From Ferrovum sp. (GTDB lineage: Bacteria; Pseudomonadota; Gammaproteobacteria; Burkholderiales; Ferrovaceae): a stretch of 33,613 nucleotides of DNA. The DNA lies in the NCBI GenBank assembly GCA_010435995.1, contig JAAGNR010000094.1, positions 1 through 33,613 of the forward strand, written 5' to 3'. Under the pieces are notes generated by a model. That model did not search any database and was not told where the DNA came from. It was given only the letters and a program-made list of their open reading frames with translations. The translations under genes were made by a program, and so were the position numbers. Numbering within the stretch: position 1 is the stretch's first letter; each line of letters begins with the position of its first letter. Shown piece after piece: positions 1 to 7,635 of this stretch.

Positions 1-211
1 ATCCGTGATGCGCGCACAGGTGCAACATACCTTATCCACCCTGCATGGGCTCGTACTGTCTATCGGAGGCGCATGGAAAACAAATTCGAAGACTGGTGAG
101 CCAAAACGACTGATGCTATCGATCCCAAGAAAACATAGGGCTTGGTTCATTTCTATGTAGGCTAATGCATCGGGACCGCCTGACATTATGACAACGAAAA
201 ATCTCTAATGA
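1..211. other. Degenerate DNA upstream of the integrase remnant
   Basis: No intact gene is visible here. All forward frames are broken by stops (for example TGA at 97-99, TAG at 158-160 and TGA at 209-211). Frame 1 is open from the window edge to base 99, but I do not recognise the product. The stretch could be the decayed central part of the recombinase whose C-terminus follows, since the distance to the HxxR motif is about right. That is only an inference. Confidence 0.4.
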
Positions 212-448
212 ACAATTTGGATTCAACACTCATTCAAAGAATCGGCTCGATCCAAAGGACTCGGACATTTACACTTCCACGACCTGAGGCACTCTGCGGC
301 GAGTGAGATGATCAACCAAGGGGTAGATCTTTATACGGTTGGGGGAGTTTTGGGACATAAGGATTCGAGAAGCACGCAGAGATACGCCCATCTTGCCACT
401 GAAAGTTTAGCTGCAGCGATTATGAAAATCGGGAAGAAGGCAGCCTAA
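212..448 (+). pseudogene. Tyrosine recombinase/phage integrase, C-terminal remnant
   Basis: The reading frame between a stop at 209-211 and the TAA at 446-448 encodes the catalytic end of a tyrosine site-specific recombinase. Visible are the HxxR box (HDLRH, from base 278), the following LGHK segment with its conserved histidine, and the nucleophile region QRYAHL with the tyrosine codon at 383-385. These are the conserved C-terminal residues of the family. The N-terminal core-binding domain and the first catalytic arginine are absent, and there is no plausible start, so this is a truncated or decayed gene. Its 3' end points at the 3' end of the tRNA-Ser gene 78 bases away, the usual geometry of an element integrated in a tRNA. 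Family assignment is firm; loss of function is likely. Confidence 0.8.
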
Positions 449-525
449 TGGTCAAAAAATTCCCACTAATGAATTTTATTTTTATTTTTCAGATGTAGAA
501 AATCGGCTTGAAACCCTTGTGGATA

Positions 526-616
<91 letters not shown>

Positions 617-626
617 GAGCCCAGCA

Positions 627-2453
627 TTATACGGAAGTTTCACGGGTTTTGTCTTGTTTCTGCTCCAACTCCTCCCACCTACGATGCGCTTCCGACAGCC
701 GTTTTTCCAAATCGCTTTGGCGCAAAGTCAACGATTTCACTTGTTCCGGGGCCTCTCGATAGAGTGAACCTTCTGCCAATTCAAGTGCAACCTTCACCTG
801 TTCAGACTCCAGGGTTTCGATAAGGTCCGGCATAGACTCCAGTTCGCGTTGTTCTTTATAGGACAATCGCTCTGTTTTTCGTTTTTCTGGCTTTTTTATC
901 GCATTTTCAGATGCTAAACGAGCTTCTGGTACAGAAACAGGAGCGGATGCTTGCGTAGAATTCTTGTGGCTTGCAGCCACATATCGCATCCAGTCGGTAT
1001 ACCCACCAACATTTTCCATCACTCCCCCTTGACCATCCAGAACGATCACCTGGGTCACCACGGTATCTAGAAAAGCTCTGTCATGACTGACCAGAAAAAG
1101 GGTCCCCGTATATTCCACAAGCAGGGATTCCAATAATTCCAGAGTTTCAATATCAAGATCATTGGTGGGTTCATCCAGGACCAACACATTGGATGGACGG
1201 GAGAATAACCGAGCCAATAACAAGCGATTGCGTTCTCCTCCCGATAGAGATGCCACCTTGGCCCGAGCACGCTCAGGTGGAAATAAAAAATCTCCCAAAT
1301 AGCTGATGACATGCTTCCGGGTACCATTGAACTCGATAAACTCAGAACCCGGACTGATGGTATCAGCCAGCGTGGCCTGCTCATCAAGCTGCTCGCGCCA
1401 TTGATCAAAATAGGCCACTGTGATGCGGGTTCCCAGTTGCACGCTCCCGGAATGAGGAGGAATTTCTCCCAACAAAGTACGCAGGAGCGTGGTTTTCCCC
1501 GCCCCGTTGGGGCCCATGATGCCCACTTTGTCGCCGCGTTGGATACGCGTGGAAAAATTCGAAACCATTACGGTGTCATCATACCGCAGGGATACCTGCT
1601 GCAATTCCACCACCAACTGACCCGAACGATCCCCCACATCCAAAGACAAACGTACCTGCCCCACTCGTTCACGCCGTTGCTCGCGCTCGTGCCGCAACTG
1701 TTCCAAGCGTCGAACTCGCCCTTCATTGCGCGTACGGCGAGCTTCCACCCCCTTGCGAATCCAGACTTCCTCCTGACTCAGCAGTTTATCGAAGCGCCTC
1801 TGCTCCAGAGCCTCTGCCGCCAGTTGATCCGCTTTACGACGCTGATAGTCAGCAAAAGAATGGCCGAAAGAACTCAGTTTGCCCCGATCCAGTTCCACCA
1901 CGCGGGTGACGACACGATCAAGAAAATGACGATCATGGGTAATGAAAACCACCGCTCCATTAAAGGACCGCAACCATTGTTCAAGATTCTGAATGCCGGC
2001 GATATCGAGATGGTTGGTGGGTTCATCTAAAATCAATACATCGGGCTCATTCACCAAAGCTTGGGCCAAAGCCACCCGTTTCTTCCACCCACCCGAGAGA
2101 TCTCCCACGGGGGTCAGGGGAGACAATCCTAACAACGATAACTGTCGTTCAACTTTGTAGTCGGCGATAAATTCCCCGCCCAACCCCCGTGCCACGGCAT
2201 CAAATACCGTATCTGAAGCGATCAATTGGGGTTCCTGAGGCACATACCCCATTTTCAGCGCAGATTGGCGCCATACTTTCCCATGGTCAGGAGTGATTTC
2301 CCCCGTAAGTATGCGTAAGAAAGTGGATTTTCCACCACCATTGCGACCGATCAGACCAACACGCTCACCTGAGTCGAGCTGGAAATCTACCCGGTCAAGT
2401 AAAGCGTGCAGGCCATAAGCCAAGGAAACGGAATCAAGAGTCAGAAGAGGCAT
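627..2453 (-). CDS. uup: ABC-F family ATPase, Uup-like
   Basis: This is a soluble ABC-F protein with two ATPase domains and no membrane segments. Known family members act on ribosomes or, for Uup, in limiting tandem-repeat deletion and in ribosome function. Domain 1 has Walker A GRNGGGKST (about residues 36-44), signature LSGGW (119-123) and DEPTNHLD. Domain 2 has Walker A GPNGAGKTT (314-322), LSGGE (403-407) and DEPTNDLD (427-434). A charged linker separates them. The last ~90 residues form a Lys/Glu-rich coiled coil, the C-terminal extension that favours Uup over the shorter relatives EttA or YheS. I chose ATG 2453 (608 aa) because MPLLTLDSVS aligns with the usual N-terminus. A GTG at 2483 in the same frame would add ten unconserved residues. 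The stop is 10 bases before tRNA-Ser. Confidence 0.9.
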   Translation of the reverse strand: MPLLTLDSVSLAYGLHALLDRVDFQLDSGERVGLIGRNGGGKSTFLRILTGEITPDHGKVWRQSALKMGYVPQEPQLIASDTVFDAVARGLGGEFIADYKVERQLSLLGLSPLTPVGDLSGGWKKRVALAQALVNEPDVLILDEPTNHLDIAGIQNLEQWLRSFNGAVVFITHDRHFLDRVVTRVVELDRGKLSSFGHSFADYQRRKADQLAAEALEQRRFDKLLSQEEVWIRKGVEARRTRNEGRVRRLEQLRHEREQRRERVGQVRLSLDVGDRSGQLVVELQQVSLRYDDTVMVSNFSTRIQRGDKVGIMGPNGAGKTTLLRTLLGEIPPHSGSVQLGTRITVAYFDQWREQLDEQATLADTISPGSEFIEFNGTRKHVISYLGDFLFPPERARAKVASLSGGERNRLLLARLFSRPSNVLVLDEPTNDLDIETLELLESLLVEYTGTLFLVSHDRAFLDTVVTQVIVLDGQGGVMENVGGYTDWMRYVAASHKNSTQASAPVSVPEARLASENAIKKPEKRKTERLSYKEQRELESMPDLIETLESEQVKVALELAEGSLYREAPEQVKSLTLRQSDLEKRLSEAHRRWEELEQKQDKTRETSV

Positions 2454-2540
2454 AATCGTCCACAATAGTACTGAAAAACCCACTCATTTCAAACAAAAAT
2501 GAATAAGCGCTCGAGACTGCCAAGTCTCATCCATTTTCAT

Positions 2541-2575
2541 AAAAAAACACCCGAGAGAGTAAAACTCCTCGGGTG
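2541..2575 (-). terminator. Rho-independent terminator after ompA
   Basis: An inverted repeat, CACCCGAG at 2548-2555 and CTCGGGTG at 2568-2575, is followed on the minus strand by seven T residues (2541-2547). This is a textbook intrinsic terminator for the OmpA gene, 40 bases beyond its stop. It also insulates the ABC-F gene from ompA transcription. Confidence 0.9.
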
Positions 2576-2587
2576 AAAATACATCGC

Positions 2588-2609
2588 AGGGGCGCATGAT
2601 TGCGCCCCT
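2588..2609 (-). terminator. GC-rich hairpin between ompA stop and terminator
   Basis: AGGGGCGCA (2588-2596) and TGCGCCCCT (2601-2609) form a perfect 9-bp stem with a 4-nt loop starting seven bases after the ompA stop codon. It has no T tract of its own. It probably protects the 3' end of an abundant mRNA or acts with the following terminator. Confidence 0.65.
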
Positions 2610-2615
2610 TGACAG

Positions 2616-3806
2616 TTATTGCATCACGCGAACTTTCTTCTCTTCGCGCACAACATAGTTGACTTCCACATGGCGGTTCTGAGCACGACCTTCCACGGTT
2701 TTGTTGGAAGCCACAGGGTTTTCCATGCCGTAACCCTTGGTATGAACACGATCTGCCGCCACACCATGCTTGACCAAGTATGCTTTGACCGCATCAGCAC
2801 GACGTTGGGACAGTTTCAAATTGTAAGCCTTGGAGCCAGTGCTATCGGTGTAACCAGAGACTTGAACATCGGCTTCAGGATACTGCTTCGAAAAGTCCAC
2901 AACTTGTGTCAGCTTTTCGTCAGATGTTTTGTTCAACACGGCCGAATTGGTTTTGAAGTTGGCACCGTCGAGATGAACAGGCTTCTCTTCGGTAATCATG
3001 CGCCATCTGTCCACGGGAGCAGGAGCAGGTGCGGGTTCAGCAGCAACCGGAGCAGCAACCGGAGCAGGTGCTGGAGCAGCAGCAACATGGTGAGGCTTGG
3101 CAGCACTGAAGTAATAGTTGACACCCACGGTGTAGGTATTATTGTTCAGGGTATTGTTGTTATTGGAGGCGGACATGTTGTTCCACTCACCAGCAACACT
3201 CCAATGAGGAGCAAACAGGTACTCTAAACCCAATCCGCCATTTATGCCATTTGCAGCAAAGCCATTCGCCGCACCCGTACCCGTCAGGCGACCATAGCCC
3301 AACTTGGCGTAGGGCATCAGCGTGTCACTGACGGGAATCCCGAACTTCAGTCCCAGGGCGTAGTCATGGCTACCATAGGTAGGAATGCCGGAACTGCTGT
3401 TCGCCAACGAACCATAACGGCCAGTTCCATTGTAGTTGTAGGTGGCGTCCAGACCCAGAACTGTGGAGCCCAGCTTCCAGGCGTAGCCTGCTTCTGCGCC
3501 AACATCTGCACCATAGTTTTGCTGATAGTTTCCTGCAGTTCCGCCTGGAGCAGTAGTGTTGCCAACCTGCATTTTGGAATCATTGATACCCGTCTTCAAG
3601 CCAACGTAGGCGCCAGTAAAGGGGCCATTCGAGCCATCATCCAGAAAATTGTCTACATCCTTGACCACATCTTTGGCGCCATTGTCGATGGTGGAACCGA
3701 CGGCTTTGGCATCGGACTCGGCCGACGAAACGATACCATCAGCAAATGCTGACCCAACAGGAAGGCCCATCAGGGCAAGTATCAACAGTTTCTTTTGGAA
3801 TTTCAT
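2616..3806 (-). CDS. ompA: OmpA-family outer membrane protein
   Basis: A 396-residue outer membrane porin/anchor. Residues 1-22 are a signal peptide (Lys-rich start, hydrophobic core, AFA cleavage site). A short acidic segment follows, then a beta-barrel of about residues 60-232 with alternating aromatic strands (ending VGVNYYF). A Pro/Ala linker (PAPAPVAAP-type) comes next, and then the OmpA peptidoglycan-binding domain with the typical GYTDSTGS, NLKLSQRRADAVKAYL and RAQNRHVEV motifs. In the family the barrel sits in the outer membrane and the C-terminal domain binds diaminopimelate in peptidoglycan. The gene stands alone, followed by two hairpins, as expected for a highly expressed monocistronic gene. 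The start ATG has GGAGAG upstream. Several Asn runs near the last loops look like low-complexity extracellular loops. Confidence 0.93.
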   Translation of the reverse strand: MKFQKKLLILALMGLPVGSAFADGIVSSAESDAKAVGSTIDNGAKDVVKDVDNFLDDGSNGPFTGAYVGLKTGINDSKMQVGNTTAPGGTAGNYQQNYGADVGAEAGYAWKLGSTVLGLDATYNYNGTGRYGSLANSSSGIPTYGSHDYALGLKFGIPVSDTLMPYAKLGYGRLTGTGAANGFAANGINGGLGLEYLFAPHWSVAGEWNNMSASNNNNTLNNNTYTVGVNYYFSAAKPHHVAAAPAPAPVAAPVAAEPAPAPAPVDRWRMITEEKPVHLDGANFKTNSAVLNKTSDEKLTQVVDFSKQYPEADVQVSGYTDSTGSKAYNLKLSQRRADAVKAYLVKHGVAADRVHTKGYGMENPVASNKTVEGRAQNRHVEVNYVVREEKKVRVMQ

Positions 3807-3958
3807 GAGGAACGCTCTCCGATTGTAAAGTGCATATCAATAGTTCTTTTGCTGGTGTGATTGGCGAACTCGGGTTACATCGAAATCTCTCACCCACCAG
3901 ATTGTTGCATCTTAAGGTAAAACTCTAACTATGTCAGCAATATTTCCCTACAACTCCA

Positions 3959-3982
3959 TATTGTTGCAAATTTACAACAATA
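3959..3982. promoter_or_regulatory. 24-bp imperfect palindrome, candidate operator
   Basis: The arms TATTGTTG (3959-3966) and CAACAATA (3975-3982) are perfect inverted repeats. The 8-base centre is itself symmetric except for one position. It lies between the divergent ompA (minus) and tRNA-Arg (plus) genes. The half-site ATTGTTGCA recurs at 3901-3909, closer to ompA. This layout suits a dimeric repressor or activator site, but I cannot name the regulator. Confidence 0.4.
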
Positions 3983-3995
3983 GACGTCAAATCGG

Positions 3996-4021
3996 TTGCG
4001 AGCATGGAATAGTGATAAAAT
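3996..4021 (+). promoter_or_regulatory. Candidate promoter of tRNA-Arg
   Basis: An extended -10, TGATAAAAT, ends at 4021, thirteen bases before the tRNA. A weak -35-like TTGCGA lies at 3996-4001, only 14 bases upstream. The extended -10 (TGn) could compensate for the poor -35 spacing. Transcription would begin near 4028. Confidence 0.45.
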
Positions 4022-4033
4022 GTTCAGCCACGT

Positions 4034-4328
4034 GTCCCCGTAGTTAAATGGATATAACGGCCCCCTCCTAAAATTTGGGCACCCGTCATCGAAAGGGACG
4101 GCGTGAATGCATTCAAATTCGGTGAAACCCCTGTTGCAGAACGAGGCAATACCGAGCAAAGTCCCAGTATGGTTTGGGAAATGTGTAGAGACTTGACGGA
4201 TGCGGCCTACGACCTCCACGGAGATCATGGCCAAGGGAAAGTCCAGACCACGAACGAAATTTTTCGGCGGCGAAAGTCGAAGTGGGATGAAGGGGCAGTT
4301 ACAGGTTCGATTCCCGTCGGGGGCACCA
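4034..4328 (+). tRNA. tRNA-Arg (anticodon CCU), split by a group I intron
   Basis: The exons are 4034-4069 and 4290-4328. Joined, they give a 75-nt tRNA with acceptor strands GTCCCCG/CGGGGGC (one T-G pair), discriminator A and encoded CCA. The D stem is GTTA/TAAC, the anticodon stem GCCCC/GGGGC and the anticodon loop CTCCTAA, so the anticodon is CCT. The sequence closely resembles bacterial tRNA-Arg(CCU), which reads AGG. The intron follows the last anticodon base (position 36). The T stem ACAGG/CCCGT contains one A-C mismatch, which is unusual. Group I introns at this site are known from some alphaproteobacterial tRNA-Arg(CCU) genes such as that of Agrobacterium. Confidence 0.95.
4070..4289 (+). 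ncRNA. Group I self-splicing intron in tRNA-Arg(CCU)
   Basis: This 220-nt intervening sequence has all four conserved group I elements in order: P (AAATTCGGTGAAACC, 4115-4129), Q (GCAATACCGAGCAAAG, 4146-4161), R (GTGTAGAGACTTGACGG, 4183-4199) and S (AAGGGAAAGTCCAGA, 4233-4247). P4 can form from TTCGGT/ACCGAG, P7 from GACT/AGTC, and P3 from GCAT (4109-4112)/ATGC (4200-4203). The internal guide GGG (4077-4079) can pair with the anticodon CCU, putting a U-G wobble at the 5' splice site. The intron ends in G (4289), the omega-G. Length and core resemble the small IC3-type introns of bacterial tRNAs, such as the Azoarcus tRNA-Ile intron. There is no internal ORF, hence no homing endonuclease. Confidence 0.93.
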
Positions 4329-4332
4329 TCCA

Positions 4333-4360
4333 TTGTTGGCGTGATACTTTGGTGTAAAAT
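4333..4360 (+). promoter_or_regulatory. Candidate sigma-70 promoter for the DUF1178 gene
   Basis: TTGTTG (4333-4338) and TAAAAT (4355-4360) are separated by 16 bases. They sit between the tRNA-Arg 3' end and the downstream gene, whose start has AAGGAG upstream. The match is moderate. Confidence 0.4.
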
Positions 4361-4445
4361 ACTCGGATCTGAACACAATTGAGTACAACAAGAGGGGTGC
4401 CATGCAAACCGTTTTTCTTGGTACATCTTAAGGAGCGGTAGAGTC

Positions 4446-4955
4446 ATGGTACGTTACACACTCAAATGCTCATTGGGTCATGGATTTGAAGGCTGGTTTT
4501 CCTCGCCAGAAAGTTTTGATGCCCAAAAACGCGACGAATGGATTGCTTGCCCCTATTGTCATTCGACTCAAGTGGTGGGCAGCATTCCAGAACCCACCGA
4601 CATTTCCCAAGAAGCCTCCATTTCAATGGAGGGGCAAAGCATTATTGCCAATTTCCCATCCGCTATCCAGACGCTCGGGGAAGTGGGCGAAGCTCTTGCA
4701 TTGGCCTTGGCAAACCCACCGTCCGACAACGCAAGCCCTGCCGTACTGATTGCGAGCGCTCAATCACTGAACCTGTTACAGATCAAATTGATTCAATCGG
4801 TTTTAGGTGGCCTGGTCTCGCAGAACAAGACGGAAGATGGAACACCTGCTTTACCTTTGGTGGTCGTTGTACATGCCGCCCCCCTGGCGGAAGAAGAGGG
4901 CGACAGAAACGGCCTCATTCATCCGGAAGAAGGCCCTTCAGGCTACTTTCACTGA
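4446..4955 (+). CDS. DUF1178 family protein
   Basis: A 169-residue protein whose N-terminus (RYTLKCSLGHGFEGWF, then SFDAQ and ACPYCHS) matches the DUF1178 family as I remember it. The function is unknown. Cys8, His12 and the Cys35-x-x-Cys38 pair form a likely zinc-ribbon-like site. The rest is helical and acidic near the end, with no signal peptide or membrane segment. An AAGGAG ribosome site lies 11 bases before the ATG. The gene is alone on the plus strand and converges with gspF, whose stop is seven bases away with no hairpin between them. Confidence 0.8.
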   Translation: MVRYTLKCSLGHGFEGWFSSPESFDAQKRDEWIACPYCHSTQVVGSIPEPTDISQEASISMEGQSIIANFPSAIQTLGEVGEALALALANPPSDNASPAVLIASAQSLNLLQIKLIQSVLGGLVSQNKTEDGTPALPLVVVVHAAPLAEEEGDRNGLIHPEEGPSGYFH

Positions 4956-4962
4956 TTTCTCA

Positions 4963-6171
4963 TTACTGAACCATCTGGTTCATGTCCATGATGGGGGTCA
5001 GGATCGCCAATACAATCAAAGCCACCACCCCCCCCATGGCGAGAATCAGAGCAGGTTCCAACAAAGTCGTGAACAGCATGAGTCGACGCTCGAGCATGGC
5101 GCCTTCCGTAGTCGCCGCTCTGGACAACAATTCATCCAACCGGCCAGTCCGTTCTCCCGCATGGATCAACTGCACCAGAGTGCGCGGAAAGCACCCCTGC
5201 TCATCCAGGGCCCGAGCCAACCCGCTGCCTTCTCGTACCCGCTCCAATGCCACCATCACCGCCATCACCATGGCACGATTGCTCAGCGCTCCAGCAGTCC
5301 CCTGTAAGGCCGATAAAATGGGAACCCCCCCACCGACCAAGATTGCCAAGGTACTGGAAAACCGTTCCGTGTCATACCCTTGCGCCAATCGACCAACAAT
5401 GGGCCAGCGTAACCACTGGCGATCCCAACGCAAACGCCAAGTGGGTTGACGCCATAAGTAACGCACCCCCAAAACAACGACGAACAGCAAAACCAGCCCC
5501 ACTGCCCACCACTGGCGCAAACCATCCGACAAAAATATCAACCCTCTGGTCAGGGGCGGCAAGACCTGATGATTGCTGGCAAATACCGCCACCACCTGGG
5601 GAACCACCGATGACATCAAAAACAGCACGATTCCGATAGCCACCACCATCACCACCACAGGATAGGCCAGAGCCCCCCACACCTTGCCCTGCAACTGGTC
5701 CCGCGCTTCCGCATAATCTGCCAGCCGTTCCAGCACCCAGGCAAGTTTGCCGCTCTTTTCTCCGGCAGCAACCAAGGCTGGAAACAATGCCGGAAAATCT
5801 CGAGGGAAAAGCATCAATGCCTGAGCCAAGGGAGCCCCCCCCAAAACTTCAGCGCGAATCGCCAATAACCTTTGGCGCACCGCTTCTCGCCCCGCTTCTG
5901 CTGCTACCCCAGCCAGCGCCTCATCCAGCGGCACTCCTCCGCCCAGCAACACCGCCAACTGTCGAATCACCATCACCCGTTCCCGACCCGATAACCGACG
6001 CGGAGCCCATAAGACAGCTTTCCCTAGAGAAACGTTTTCTTCGCGCAGCACCACCGGAACCAATCCTCGGGATCTCAGCAAACCCCGTGCCTGGCGGACT
6101 GACTCAGCTTCGATCAGCCCCTTTTCAGATCGGCCTGACGGATCATAGGCCTCGAATCGAAAGTTCGACAT
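4963..6171 (-). CDS. gspF: Type II secretion inner-membrane platform protein GspF
   Basis: A 402-residue GspF/PilC-family protein that forms the inner-membrane platform contacting the GspE ATPase. The N-terminus (FRFEAYDPSGRSEKGLIEAE) is typical. Two duplicated helical cytoplasmic domains follow. Membrane segments lie at about residues 170-195 (ALAYPVVVMVVAIGIVLFLM), 222-240 and 372-395. The length is normal for the family. It is the last gene of the secretion operon, starting three bases after the gspE stop. Confidence 0.95.
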   Translation of the reverse strand: MSNFRFEAYDPSGRSEKGLIEAESVRQARGLLRSRGLVPVVLREENVSLGKAVLWAPRRLSGRERVMVIRQLAVLLGGGVPLDEALAGVAAEAGREAVRQRLLAIRAEVLGGAPLAQALMLFPRDFPALFPALVAAGEKSGKLAWVLERLADYAEARDQLQGKVWGALAYPVVVMVVAIGIVLFLMSSVVPQVVAVFASNHQVLPPLTRGLIFLSDGLRQWWAVGLVLLFVVVLGVRYLWRQPTWRLRWDRQWLRWPIVGRLAQGYDTERFSSTLAILVGGGVPILSALQGTAGALSNRAMVMAVMVALERVREGSGLARALDEQGCFPRTLVQLIHAGERTGRLDELLSRAATTEGAMLERRLMLFTTLLEPALILAMGGVVALIVLAILTPIMDMNQMVQ

Positions 6172-6174
6172 GAA

Positions 6175-7635
6175 TCAACCATCTCCCGTCACACGCAACA
6201 ATTCTTCCAGGGTAGTCTGTCCCTGCTCTACCCAGCGATCCCCATCTTGACGCAGAAAACGCATGCCCTGAGCCACAGCCTGATCCTTCAAGGCAGATTC
6301 CGCTGCCTGCGCATGAATCAATTGCTGTAATGGCTCAGTCACTTCGAGCAACTCATAAATCCCCATACGCCCCTGATAGCCACTTTTACCACAGGTTTCG
6401 CACTCTGCAGCATGCTCGGGACCCCCGCATACGGCACAGCAACGCCGAACCAAACGCTGACCCAATACTCCCAGTAATGAACTGGACAACAGGTAAGGTT
6501 CAATCCCCATGTCGAGCAAGCGCGTCACCGCACTGACGGCATCATTGGTATGCAGGGTAGCCAACACCAAATGTCCGGTCAGGCTCGCCTGAACCGCAAT
6601 TTGAGCGGTTTCGCCATCGCGGATTTCGCCGATCATGATGACATCAGGATCCTGACGCAAAATGGAGCGCAGCGCACGAGCAAAGGTAAGGTCAATACGA
6701 GCATTGACAGGTGTCTGTCCAATGCCATCCAGGTGATACTCGATGGGGTCCTCGACCGTCAATATGTTGGTAGTTTGACGATCCAGACGTAGCAGCGTGG
6801 CATACAGCGTAGTGCTTTTCCCGCTCCCAGTAGGACCGGTCACCAGCACGATTCCATGGGGACGATGTACCAGACGATCAAAACGAACCAAGGTATCTGG
6901 TGCCATCCCCAATCGACTCAAGTCAAGCCGTCCCAGATCCTTTTCCAGCAAACGCAATACCGCACGCTCCCCATGGCCCGTGGGCAGGGTGGAAACACGC
7001 ACATCCACCGCACGCCCCGCCACTTTAAGGGCAATTCTTCCATCCTGGGGCAAACGTTTTTCCGCAATGTCTAATTGCGCCATGATCTTGAGGCGAGAGA
7101 TCAAAGCAGCATGTAGTGCCCTTTTGAGTTGAACCACTTCGCGCAAGGTTCCGTCCACCCGAAAACGCACCTGACATTCCCGTTCTGCCGCCTCGATATG
7201 GATATCAGAAGCTCCTTCACGCGCCGCTTGTGCCAGCAAGGCATTGAGCATACGAATGATAGGAGCGTCATCCTTGGCTTCGAGCAAATCCTCCACCTCG
7301 GGCAAGTCCTGTAACAAGCGGGAAAGATCCGTCTCATCTTCCACTTCCCCTGCCACCAATGCCACCTCTCCCTGCTGGGCATGGTAGGCTGTAGCCCAAG
7401 CCTGCTGCCACGATTCGGTCTCCAGCATCACCCAGTGAATGGCGCCAAAACGCCGTCCCACCTCGGTCAATCCAGACCTGCAGGTATCTTTATGAATCCA
7501 TACCTCCGTCACCCCACCGTGTTGCCCTGCCACCAGAATGCCCTGGTCGCGTGCAAAAGCAAAGGGCAGGAGTCGCCCAGCCCCCCGTGTCCGCGGGGGG
7601 GGGTCTACCTGTTCTGGCGCTGAGGTCGCGTTCAT
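6175..7635 (-). CDS. gspE: Type II secretion ATPase GspE
   Basis: The hexameric ATPase that powers pseudopilus assembly. I start it at ATG 7635 (486 aa), which overlaps the gspD stop in an ATGA. The longer open frame upstream lies inside gspD and is not GspE-like. Motifs are the Asp box ASDIHIE (142-148), Walker A GPTGSGKST (267-275), Walker B DVIMIGEIRD (331-340), the His box around GHLVLATLHT (354-363), and a zinc-binding Cys cluster (C399/C400, C403, C412, C415). The N-terminal GspL-binding domain looks short. A run of nine C residues on the coding strand encodes part of Pro12-Pro14, so slippage there would abolish the protein. Confidence 0.95.
   Translation of the reverse strand: MNATSAPEQVDPPPRTRGAGRLLPFAFARDQGILVAGQHGGVTEVWIHKDTCRSGLTEVGRRFGAIHWVMLETESWQQAWATAYHAQQGEVALVAGEVEDETDLSRLLQDLPEVEDLLEAKDDAPIIRMLNALLAQAAREGASDIHIEAAERECQVRFRVDGTLREVVQLKRALHAALISRLKIMAQLDIAEKRLPQDGRIALKVAGRAVDVRVSTLPTGHGERAVLRLLEKDLGRLDLSRLGMAPDTLVRFDRLVHRPHGIVLVTGPTGSGKSTTLYATLLRLDRQTTNILTVEDPIEYHLDGIGQTPVNARIDLTFARALRSILRQDPDVIMIGEIRDGETAQIAVQASLTGHLVLATLHTNDAVSAVTRLLDMGIEPYLLSSSLLGVLGQRLVRRCCAVCGGPEHAAECETCGKSGYQGRMGIYELLEVTEPLQQLIHAQAAESALKDQAVAQGMRFLRQDGDRWVEQGQTTLEELLRVTGDG
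7595..7603. repeat. Nine-base G/C homopolymer in gspE
   Basis: Nine consecutive G on the plus strand (C on the coding strand), about 11 codons after the gspE start. A one-base slip would frameshift nearly the whole protein. Confidence 0.9.

Noticed and set aside
1-99. An open frame at the window edge as a gene end
   Set aside because: It ends at TGA 97-99, is only 32 codons long and matches nothing I recognise.
1311-2030. A 239-aa open frame antisense to the ABC-F gene
   Set aside because: It is the mirror of conserved ATPase motifs and has no ribosome site or recognisable domain.
3929-4447. A 172-aa open frame on the minus strand, and 84- and 60-aa frames on the plus strand, over the tRNA-Arg and intron
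   Set aside because: They lie across the tRNA and the group I intron core, whose structure explains the sequence. None looks like a homing endonuclease or has a ribosome site.
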